DNA of 32,697 nt, taken from the NCBI GenBank assembly GCA_018004645.1, contig JAGNBV010000025.1, positions 1 through 32,697 on the forward strand, written 5' to 3'. Below are positions 25,767 to 32,697 of this stretch, piece after piece (position 1 is the first letter of the stretch; each line of letters begins with the position of its first letter). Below the pieces are notes generated by a model, which was not told the origin of the DNA, did no database searches, and saw only the letters and a list, made by a program, of their open reading frames with translations. Both the position numbers and the translations under genes were made by a program. The stretch is from Bacteroidales bacterium. GTDB taxonomy: Bacteria; Bacteroidota; Bacteroidia; Bacteroidales; CAIWKO01.

Positions 25767-26891
25767 TTAGAAAAAGCTGTTTTTTTGTTTTTCTTGATTT
25801 TTTTCGACAGCGGTTTTTTTAGGGTTGATGTTGAGTTTAACTGAAAAAACATGTGAATACAACGCTATGGAAGCATTGCCAACATCAGTAAAGGCATAGT
25901 CGATGGCTACAATTTTTTTAATCACAATACCTACGCCGATGTTGGGCTGAAAGGATATTTTTTTCTTGCCGTCGATATTGGTTTCTTTTTGTATGTTTCC
26001 GAAGCCTCCCCGCAAAAAGACCATGTCGTTATAGCCAAATTCGAGTCCGCCGTGGGGGTCAATGGAAATGGGGTTGCTTCTGATAAGGACGTTGCGTTTT
26101 CCGTCGAAGGTCATGTCGAGGTCGATGGCCACCAGGGCAGAAAACTTTTTGGGAAAATCAAAGCGGCGGGCGGCACCCAGGTTGAGGCGGGGCAGGGTAA
26201 GCTCCAGGGAGTTTTCGGGTATTTCGTTGCCTGTCCGGGTAAACACGTCTTTCATGTTGTCGTCGAGATTGTATTTCCAGGCGTTGAAAGTAGAGGTGAT
26301 GTCTCTTGCTGTAGCTCCGAAATGCCATTTTTTCAGGTCGTACTGTACTCCGATATCCAATCCGAAACCCCAGGAATGAGCAAAAGAACCCACCTTGCGG
26401 TAAATTATCTTGGCGCTGCCGCCGTAGCGGAGGCCTTCAATTTTTGATTTTCGGGCATAGGACAGGAGTATGGCATAATCGGCAGCCGAAAATGTGGTGA
26501 CGCGGTCGTAATCAATGTTCCCCTGGGCATCAATCAGTTCGGTGGTGTTGGGGATATCGTCAACGCCGAAGCGTATGAAGGTAAGTGCCGCCGTGCTTTT
26601 ATCGTCAATCTGTACGGCCAGCGCGCCATAGTCGTATTTTGCTATGCCGGCGAAATATTCTGAATGCATCAGCCCGACCTGGAATTTGGAAGGTACCATG
26701 GCCAGGCCGGCAGGGTTCCAGTATCCCGAGGTTACATCATTTACAAACGAGACATTGGAGTTTGACATCCCCAGGGCACGGGCGCCTACGCCAATAGACA
26801 AAAATTCATTGCTATACTTGGGAGCCTGCGCATGGACCATGCCCATGCCAATGAAGCATACTATAGTGATGGTAAAAAACTTACGAATCAT
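25767..26891 (-). CDS. porV2: PorV/PorQ-family outer-membrane protein, putative PorV2
   Basis: The 374-aa protein starts at the ATG 26891 (MIRKFFTITIVCFIGMGMVH); an upstream in-frame start at 26936 adds 15 polar residues and would spoil the signal peptide. The mature protein opens FLSIGVGARALGMSNSNVSF and SGYWNPAGLA, the signature of the FadL-fold PorV/PorQ group. It continues as a 14-strand-like barrel, including FGLDIGVQYDLKKWHFGATA and FLRGGFGNIQ, and ends in paired strands before a lysine-rich tail. PorV shuttles T9SS cargo from the SprA translocon to PorU. It is the first gene of the operon, 5 nt before the PorU2-like gene, an intimate pairing that supports a joint function. Confidence 0.83.
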   Translation of the reverse strand: MIRKFFTITIVCFIGMGMVHAQAPKYSNEFLSIGVGARALGMSNSNVSFVNDVTSGYWNPAGLAMVPSKFQVGLMHSEYFAGIAKYDYGALAVQIDDKSTAALTFIRFGVDDIPNTTELIDAQGNIDYDRVTTFSAADYAILLSYARKSKIEGLRYGGSAKIIYRKVGSFAHSWGFGLDIGVQYDLKKWHFGATARDITSTFNAWKYNLDDNMKDVFTRTGNEIPENSLELTLPRLNLGAARRFDFPKKFSALVAIDLDMTFDGKRNVLIRSNPISIDPHGGLEFGYNDMVFLRGGFGNIQKETNIDGKKKISFQPNIGVGIVIKKIVAIDYAFTDVGNASIALYSHVFSVKLNINPKKTAVEKNQEKQKNSFF

Positions 26892-27020
26892 TCTCTGTTG
26901 CTGTTTTTTAATGGTGCAATAGTAACGGGAAAACACTTAAATAATTATAAAATTATAAAAAATGTTTCATAAAGGTATAAAAAAAAATATTATCAGGCGG
27001 TTAACAAAAAAATAATCAGC

Positions 27021-28316
27021 CTATTTCAACAGGCAGGAAAGACGTTTTAGCTCTATTTCAGCTACTTTGGCCTGATATTGCAAGTTTACCAGGAGGTAAG
27101 CCGAGTTTTCATAACTCTGCTGGGCGGATTTTAAATCCAGGATGGTAGCCTGGTTCAACTGAAATTTCTGAAGTACCAGCGCCACCAGTTTTTCAGAAAG
27201 TTGAAATGAGGCCTGTTGTATATATAGTTGGTCTAAAGCATTTTTGTATGCCTGATGGGTTTTTCTTGCTGATGAGGTCAGTTCGTTAAATAAATTTTCT
27301 TTTTCCAGCCTGGCAGTGCTGGTATTAAGCATAGCGGTTTTTTGACGTACGCGGTAGGTGCCGCCGTTAAATATCGGTATTTGCAGGTTGAGGCCGGCAT
27401 AGGGGCCATAATTAAGGCTTGTCAGGGTGTTCCCTTTAGTGTTTTTAGCAAACCCTACCTCATAGGCGGTATTTAGCCGAAGCGATGGCATACGTTCTGC
27501 GCGGGCTTCTTTGGCAAGCTGTTCACTGATCTTTATCTGCTGTTCGGCGGTAAGGTATTGGTAGTTATCTTTTAAAAACAGCAACACCGAGTCGAGCGTA
27601 ATTTGCGGATCCACAGTTATCAGGCTGTCTCCGGTAATAAACTGTTGTTCCTGGCTGCCACCCATTAACTGCAACAACTCTGTTTTTGAGTTTTCAATAA
27701 CGAGTTGTTGTGAGCGGAAATTTTGTTCGGCAAGGTTGAGGTCGATTTGTGCCTGCATCATGTCGGCGTCGTTAGCCATGCCAACATTTTTCTGAGCCGA
27801 GATGATTTCTGATTTTTTCTGCGAAATATCAATGGTGCTGCGTATGATTTTCAGATAGCTTTCCTGCCTGATAATTTCGTAATATTTGAGCACGATGGCA
27901 GCCAATGTGTTTTGTATTTCCATGTTTAATTCCAGAAATCCCTTGTCTTGCAGGTAACTCAAGCGTTTTTTTGCAGACATGACTTTCAGTCCGTTAAACA
28001 GTACGATACTGGCTGAAATATCGGCGTTGAGGTTGTTATTGAAAGAATTGCTGATACTGGCCGATGAGCCGTCACTGAATTCCTGGCGGATGTTGTAAAG
28101 TGAAGCATTATCGCTGCCCCCGGCATTGATCGCCGGCAGACCGCCCGCCATACCGTAGTGGTTATTGATCTTGCCAATTTCAGCTTCAATTCTGGCAATC
28201 CTGATATCAAAATTATTTTTCAACGCCGAATCTATAGCCATTTCGAGTGTCAGGCGCTGCTGCGCGAGCCCGCAAAGTGGTATGAACAGGGAAAAAAACA
28301 AAAAAATCTTTTTCAT
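27021..28316 (-). CDS. TolC family outer-membrane efflux protein
   Basis: The 431-aa protein has a signal peptide (MKKIFLFFSLFIPLCGLAQQ) and two tandem outer-membrane-efflux repeats. Each has the usual long coiled-coil helices and a pair of barrel strands: LTLEMAIDSALKNNFDIRIA at the start of repeat one, and LNYGPYAGLNLQIPIFNGGT and QKFQLNQATILDLKSAQQSY in repeat two. It forms the outer-membrane exit duct of a tripartite pump. It is the last gene of the efflux operon, 12 nt after the permease stop, and length is normal. Substrate specificity cannot be read from the sequence. Confidence 0.93.
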   Translation of the reverse strand: MKKIFLFFSLFIPLCGLAQQRLTLEMAIDSALKNNFDIRIARIEAEIGKINNHYGMAGGLPAINAGGSDNASLYNIRQEFSDGSSASISNSFNNNLNADISASIVLFNGLKVMSAKKRLSYLQDKGFLELNMEIQNTLAAIVLKYYEIIRQESYLKIIRSTIDISQKKSEIISAQKNVGMANDADMMQAQIDLNLAEQNFRSQQLVIENSKTELLQLMGGSQEQQFITGDSLITVDPQITLDSVLLFLKDNYQYLTAEQQIKISEQLAKEARAERMPSLRLNTAYEVGFAKNTKGNTLTSLNYGPYAGLNLQIPIFNGGTYRVRQKTAMLNTSTARLEKENLFNELTSSARKTHQAYKNALDQLYIQQASFQLSEKLVALVLQKFQLNQATILDLKSAQQSYENSAYLLVNLQYQAKVAEIELKRLSCLLK

Positions 28317-28328
28317 GGGTAATCTTGT

Positions 28329-31300
28329 TTAGGTAACGATGTTTTCGATATTCTCTTTTTCTTTTTCATGTTTACCCGAAACATACGTATAAACGGCCGG
28401 AATAACAAACAAGGTGAGCACCAGCGAGAACAAAATTCCCCCTACGATAACTATTCCCAGCGGGATACGGCTGGTTGATGCTGCGCCAAACCCAATGGCA
28501 ATGGGCAGTGCGCCCAGTGAGGTGGCCAGGCTGGTCATCAGGATAGGCCGGAGACGTTGCACTGCCGCATCGACAATAGCCTGATTTTTGGGTATCCCGG
28601 CAATTCTTTTTTTGTTGGCAAATTCCACAATCAGGATGCCGTTTTTGGTTACCAGTCCTATCAGCATTATCATGCCGATTTCGGAGAAAATATTCAGTGT
28701 CTGCCCGAAAATCCACATGCACAAAAAAGCTCCTGCCATAGCCAGCGGCACGGTGAGCATGATGGTAAAGGGGTCTTTGAAGCTTTCAAATTGTGCGGCG
28801 AGCAACAGGTAAATCAGCACGATGGCCAGCAAAAAGGCAAATGCCGTGTTGGACGAACTTTCGGCATAATCGCGCGAGGGCCCGCTGAGCGAGGTCTGAA
28901 AACTTTCATCCAGCAGCTTGTCGGCGATTGATTGCATTACTTCAACGCCGTCGCCAATGGTTTTGCCATCGGCCAGCGATGCCGAAATGGTTGCCGACTT
29001 GTAGCGGTTGTAATGATAAATGGTTGGCGGGTTGGCGTTGTTTACAATGTTTATCACGGAGGTCATCGGTATCAAATCGCCGGTTTTGCTTCGAACGTAA
29101 AGTTTTGAGATGTCGGCGGAGGCCTGCCGGTCTTTCAGGGCTACCTGGCTGATAATCTGGTATTGTCTTCCGTTCATGGTAAAATAGGCCAGGCGGCGGC
29201 CACTGAAAGCGCTTTGCAGCACCTCGGCAATGTCCGTAACGGTAAGCCCCAGTTCGCGGGCTTTAATCCTGTCGATGGTGATGTCCACTTCCGGTTTGTT
29301 GAATTTCAGGTTCACATCCACATTCTGAAAAGTCTTGTCGCTGCGGGCTTCTTCAAGGAAAGACGGGATGACGCTTTTTAACTTTTCAAAATCAAGATTC
29401 TGTATGACGAACTGAACCGGCAGCGAGCCCCTGGAGCCCATTCCTACCGAGATGGTCTGTTCTTCAATGGGGAAAATCCTGACGTCGTTGAAACGTGAAA
29501 GTTTTTTTGACAGTTCTTTAGCAATTTCCGATTGTGTTTTTTGTCTTTGCGTTACGGGGACCAGGCCTAACTGTCCCCTTGCGCTGTTAATTCCTGAGCT
29601 GCCAAACGAGGGCACATTCATAGAGACAAAGCTGTTTTCGGGCACTGAATCGACCAGGAAGGCACCTATTTTTTCAGATACTTCCGACATGTAGGCATAA
29701 CTGGCACCTTCAGGCCCGGTTACCGACAAGTTGATATTGCTTTTGTCTTCCAGCGGGGCCACTTCGCTCTGAATGTTTTTTCCTATCACTCCAATCAGAA
29801 CCAGGCACAACAGCACAATTACCCACCCGTAGGCTCTGTGTTTGATAAAACGTTCCACCGCCTTGCGGTAGTTGTTTTCCATGCCTTTGAAAAAAGGTTC
29901 TGTTTTAACATAAAACCTGCTTTCCTGCGAATTTTTTTTGGTCAGGTAGATGTTCAGTACAGGCGTAATGGTCAGGGAAACGAAAGCAGACACCAGCACG
30001 GCGCTGGCCAATACGATACCAAATTCACGGAACAGGCTGCCGACAAAACCTTCCAGAAACAATACCGGGAGGAAGACTATGGCCAGTGTCAGCGAGGTGG
30101 CGATGACCACAAAAAATATTTCTTTGCTGCCGTCAATAGCAGCTTTTCTTATTGGAATACCTCTTTCGATGCGCCGGAAGATGTTTTCGGTTACTACGAT
30201 CCCGTCGTCCACCACCAGTCCTGTTGCCAGGATAATAGCAAGCAAGGTCAGGATATTGATGGAAAACCCGGCAATGTACATGATGAAAAAAGTGGAACCG
30301 AGCGAGATGGGTATATCGATCAGCGGTCTCAATGCGATAAGCCAGTTTCTGAAAAAGAACAGGATTACCAAAATAACCAGGCCGAAAGAGATGGCAATGG
30401 TTTCGCTGACTTCGTTGAGTGATCTTCTTACCGAAGTGGTTTTGTCCAGCAGGGTGGTAAAGACAATATCGCTTTTTTGGGATTGTTTTATTTCTTCCAG
30501 GCGTTTGTTGAACTCGTCGGATATGTTGATATAATTCGCACCCGGCTGCGGCACTATGGCCAGTCCCACACCACTTACGCCATTTAGTTTCCAGCTTCTT
30601 TCGTAGTCTTCAGGGCCTAATTCCACTTTTGCCACATCACCCAGGCGGACAATGCCGTTTTGGTCGCCGCGGATAATCAGGCTGCGGAATTCTTCTTCCG
30701 TGGTGAGTTTTCCCATGGCCCGGATGGTGTACTCCGTCTTATTGCCATAGATTTTTCCCGAAGGTATTTCAACATTTTCTTTGTTCAGAATGGTGGCGAT
30801 ATCATTAAAAGTGATGTTGTAGGCGTTTAATTTGTCGGGATCGATCCAGAGCCGCATCGCCGGGCGTTTTTGTCCGAAAATATTTACGGCGCTGACTTCG
30901 GGGATGGTCTGGAATTTATTCTGTAAAACATTTTCGGCATAATCGCTCAACTCCATCAGGCTTTTGCTCGGGCTCTGTATAGCCATCATAATTATCCACT
31001 CGCTGCTGGCATCGGCTTTGGATACAACCGGCGCTGCGTCAATGTCCTGTGGCAGGTTGCGCATGGCGCGGCTCACCTTGTCGCGGACATCATTGGCGGC
31101 GGCTTCCAGGTCGGCATCGATATTAAACTCTACCGAAATTCTGCTGTTGCCTACAGAACTCGAGGAGGTAATGGTACGGATGTCGGGTATCCCATTGATG
31201 GCTTTTTCGAGCGGTTCGGTAATCTGGCTTTCAATAATATCAGCATTAGCGCCTGCATAAGAGGTGGAGACGGAAACTATGGGCGGGTCAATGGCAGGAA

Positions 31301-31409
31301 ATTCGCGTACTCCGAGAAAAGTAAACCCGATGACACCCAGTAAAACAATAAAAATGTTCATTACTGTTGCCAGGATGGGCTTGTTAATGGATAGTTCAGA
31401 AATGTTCAT
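28329..31409 (-). CDS. RND efflux pump inner-membrane permease (HAE-type)
   Basis: The 1026-aa proton-driven permease has the AcrB-like plan of 12 transmembrane helices and two large periplasmic loops. It starts MNISELSINKPILATVMNIF. Proton-relay residues are present: Asp401-Asp402 in the TM4 motif GLVVDDGIVVTEN and Lys922 in GLVTKNGILIVEFANKK (TM10). The family PxxxxxxxRLRPILMTSLAT-type segment (AVQRLRPILMTSLATSLGAL) is intact. It exports hydrophobic or amphiphilic compounds; the metal-specific CusA signatures are absent. The order is adaptor, permease, TolC, with 91 and 12 nt gaps. Confidence 0.96.
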   Translation of the reverse strand: MNISELSINKPILATVMNIFIVLLGVIGFTFLGVREFPAIDPPIVSVSTSYAGANADIIESQITEPLEKAINGIPDIRTITSSSSVGNSRISVEFNIDADLEAAANDVRDKVSRAMRNLPQDIDAAPVVSKADASSEWIIMMAIQSPSKSLMELSDYAENVLQNKFQTIPEVSAVNIFGQKRPAMRLWIDPDKLNAYNITFNDIATILNKENVEIPSGKIYGNKTEYTIRAMGKLTTEEEFRSLIIRGDQNGIVRLGDVAKVELGPEDYERSWKLNGVSGVGLAIVPQPGANYINISDEFNKRLEEIKQSQKSDIVFTTLLDKTTSVRRSLNEVSETIAISFGLVILVILFFFRNWLIALRPLIDIPISLGSTFFIMYIAGFSINILTLLAIILATGLVVDDGIVVTENIFRRIERGIPIRKAAIDGSKEIFFVVIATSLTLAIVFLPVLFLEGFVGSLFREFGIVLASAVLVSAFVSLTITPVLNIYLTKKNSQESRFYVKTEPFFKGMENNYRKAVERFIKHRAYGWVIVLLCLVLIGVIGKNIQSEVAPLEDKSNINLSVTGPEGASYAYMSEVSEKIGAFLVDSVPENSFVSMNVPSFGSSGINSARGQLGLVPVTQRQKTQSEIAKELSKKLSRFNDVRIFPIEEQTISVGMGSRGSLPVQFVIQNLDFEKLKSVIPSFLEEARSDKTFQNVDVNLKFNKPEVDITIDRIKARELGLTVTDIAEVLQSAFSGRRLAYFTMNGRQYQIISQVALKDRQASADISKLYVRSKTGDLIPMTSVINIVNNANPPTIYHYNRYKSATISASLADGKTIGDGVEVMQSIADKLLDESFQTSLSGPSRDYAESSSNTAFAFLLAIVLIYLLLAAQFESFKDPFTIMLTVPLAMAGAFLCMWIFGQTLNIFSEIGMIMLIGLVTKNGILIVEFANKKRIAGIPKNQAIVDAAVQRLRPILMTSLATSLGALPIAIGFGAASTSRIPLGIVIVGGILFSLVLTLFVIPAVYTYVSGKHEKEKENIENIVT

Positions 31410-31500
31410 CGTTATCGTTTCCTGTTATGGTGCGTCATTTTTAGTAATCTTAGTATGATCGATTTTATCATTTTTCATTAAAAACCGTCTTGTCCATGGG

Positions 31501-32544
31501 CTATTTGTGTGTCAGGAGGTCTTTTTTTACCTGTTTGATTTTTACCTTAGCGTTAGGTCTTACAAACAACACTCCGCTCACCACCACGCTGTCGCCCGGC
31601 AAAAGGCCACTGGTGATTTCGGCGTATTCAGCCGTTCGGGTTCCCACCTCGACATTCACAAATTTTGCTTTCCCGTTTTTAACTGTTACCACCTGATTGG
31701 CATAAGCTTCAGGGATGATGATGCTGGTCGGAACCACTATTCCTTTCGTACTTTCGCGGAGGTAAACTTTTACAAAAGCTCCCGGCACCAGAGTGCCCTC
31801 CAGCAGGTAAGCCCTTACTTTGATGTTTCGTGTTACCGTGCTTATCTGGGGTTCAATGGCACTAATCACCGCCTGGTGTTCTGTAGAGGAATTGTTGGAT
31901 TTTACCGTTACCGTTTTGCCCGTACCGACGAGCGCCTCATAAGCCTCGGGGATGGAAAAATCAATTTTTATTTTATCAGTTTGTTGCAAGGTGCCGATAA
32001 GTGTTTGCGGTGTAACATAAGCACCCGCGCTAACCTGCCGAAGGCCCAGTCTGCCGGTAAAAGGGGCTTTAATAACCGTCTTGTCTATCTGGGTTTTCAG
32101 CACCTCAATATTGGCCTTATATAGATCTGCTTTGCTTAGGGCTTCGTCATAATCGGCCTGATTCACGCCATTGATGGCGAGCAGCTTTTTCAGGCGTTGT
32201 TCGGTTTTGTTGGCCAGGTCAAGCTGGATTTCGAGTTGCTTTAGTTGTGCCTGCAGCTCTGCATCATTGATTTTGGCCAGTATGGTCCCTTTGGCTACCG
32301 AACCTCCGTCGGGGATGTTCAGATACGTGAGCCTGCCACTGACCTCGGGGCGAAGTTCTATCATGTCTTCCGACAGTACCGTGCCATTAACTTCCACTAT
32401 TCCAGGAAAGCTGTCTTCACGGGCAATGAGTATATCAACGGGTACGGGGGCAGCCTCTTTCTTTTTGTTTTCATTGCTGTTTTTACAGGAAGCCAATAAC
32501 AGAATGCCGGTCAGCAAAACAGTAAGCCATTTTATATTCGTCAT
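31501..32544 (-). CDS. RND efflux pump periplasmic adaptor (membrane fusion protein)
   Basis: This is a 347-aa lipoprotein starting at the ATG 32544 (MTNIKWLTVLLTGILLLASC). The lipobox LLAS-C confirms this start; a TTG start at 32571 would add nine polar residues. Domains: an N-terminal beta strand, a lipoyl half-motif (VSGRLTYLNIPDGGSVAKGT), an alpha-helical hairpin (LQAQLKQLEIQLDLANKTEQ and following), the second lipoyl half (VIKAPFTGRLGLRQVSAGAY), a beta-barrel (TDKIKIDFSIPEAYEAL) and a membrane-proximal domain. It bridges the permease and TolC. It is the first gene of the operon. Confidence 0.94.
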   Translation of the reverse strand: MTNIKWLTVLLTGILLLASCKNSNENKKKEAAPVPVDILIAREDSFPGIVEVNGTVLSEDMIELRPEVSGRLTYLNIPDGGSVAKGTILAKINDAELQAQLKQLEIQLDLANKTEQRLKKLLAINGVNQADYDEALSKADLYKANIEVLKTQIDKTVIKAPFTGRLGLRQVSAGAYVTPQTLIGTLQQTDKIKIDFSIPEAYEALVGTGKTVTVKSNNSSTEHQAVISAIEPQISTVTRNIKVRAYLLEGTLVPGAFVKVYLRESTKGIVVPTSIIIPEAYANQVVTVKNGKAKFVNVEVGTRTAEYAEITSGLLPGDSVVVSGVLFVRPNAKVKIKQVKKDLLTHK

Positions 32545-32632
32545 TGGAGTGTTTGTTTTAGTATTCTGCAAATAGTAGTGATGCGTTTAAAAATATTTAA
32601 TCTTTTAAAAGTACAATAAAAACAATATATAC

Positions 32633-32642
32633 AGAACGTTCT
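32633..32642. promoter_or_regulatory. Palindrome AGAACGTTCT, possible repressor operator
   Basis: A perfect 10-bp palindrome, extending to TAcAGAACGTTCTtTA (14 of 16 symmetric). It lies 89 nt upstream of the efflux adaptor ATG, in the spacer before a divergent reading start. Dimeric repressors of the TetR type often bind GAACGTTC-like sites in front of efflux operons. The binding protein is not in the window. Confidence 0.45.
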
Positions 32643-32667
32643 TTAATTTTTTGATTTGATTTGCAGA

Positions 32668-32693
32668 ATAACTTTGTAAGAAACCAAAGTTAT
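32668..32693. promoter_or_regulatory. Inverted repeat of two -7-like boxes at the right edge, possible divergent promoters
   Basis: ATAACTTTG (32668-32676) and CAAAGTTAT (32685-32693) form a 9-bp inverted repeat with an 8-nt spacer. Each arm, read on its own strand, contains TAACTTTG, a match to TAnnTTTG. The plus-strand arm lies 15 nt before the ATG at 32692, where a rightward gene may begin (only two codons visible). The minus-strand arm could serve the efflux operon with a leader of about 130 nt. Confidence 0.4.
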
Positions 32694-32697
32694 GAAT

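Noticed and set aside
20809..26891. Canonical PorU and PorV as the names for this pair
   Set aside because: Gene order (barrel first), the 1650-aa length and the extra Ig-like domains fit the PorU2/PorV2 paralogues better; it remains possible if no other porU/porV exists in the genome.
29838..30534. Plus-strand open frames of 194 codons inside the RND permease gene
   Set aside because: They are antisense shadows of a gene whose minus-strand translation is an intact, motif-complete RND permease.

Overview
The window comes from a member of the Bacteroidota, most likely an environmental Bacteroidia-like lineage. The evidence is a type IX secretion (T9SS) gene pair of the PorV/PorU type, secreted proteins with T9SS or FlgD-like C-terminal domains, a DUF4783-nadC neighbourhood, near-absence of Shine-Dalgarno sequences, and several TAnnTTTG -7 promoter boxes just upstream of genes. 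No rRNA, tRNA, CRISPR array or transposase gene was seen.

Layout. (1) 1-1764: the 3' end of a large secreted lamin-tail-domain protein, convergent with a ComF-family phosphoribosyltransferase. (2) 1838-4100: a small operon of two tandem 301-codon paralogues (inner-membrane anchor, long coiled coil, beta-rich C-terminal domain) followed by a secreted HMA-like protein that has lost one of the two metal-binding cysteines, closed by a strong hairpin terminator. (3) 4267-10036: a T9SS cargo-like protein of unknown function, an OmpA-family protein, and a 1166-aa outer-membrane protein on the minus strand. (4) 10235-12166: YicC endoribonuclease, then about 1.06 kb of non-coding repeats that include a perfect 284-bp tandem duplication and three copies of a 14-bp GC-rich perfect palindrome. 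(5) 12167-17810: CPBP protease, YihY/BrkB membrane protein, NadC, a DUF4783 protein, RlmH (plus strand) and Lnt. (6) 17856-26891: a tightly packed minus-strand operon, PorV2-like, PorU2-like C25 sortase/peptidase, degenerate methyltransferase, DPM1/GtrB-like glycosyltransferase, GT-C-like membrane protein, and probably Lnt. (7) 27021-32544: a complete tripartite RND efflux operon (adaptor, permease, TolC), with a palindrome and an inverted repeat near the right edge that suggest a divergent regulator gene beyond the window.

How the genes fit together. Most of the content concerns the cell envelope: T9SS surface sorting, lipoprotein acylation, lipid-linked sugar transfer, outer-membrane proteins and drug efflux. 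The most interesting combinations are the PorV2/PorU2 pair placed in one operon with a lipid-linked glycosylation pair, and the non-coding repeat array with embedded palindromes. Housekeeping genes (nadC, rlmH, yicC, lnt, comF-like) look intact.
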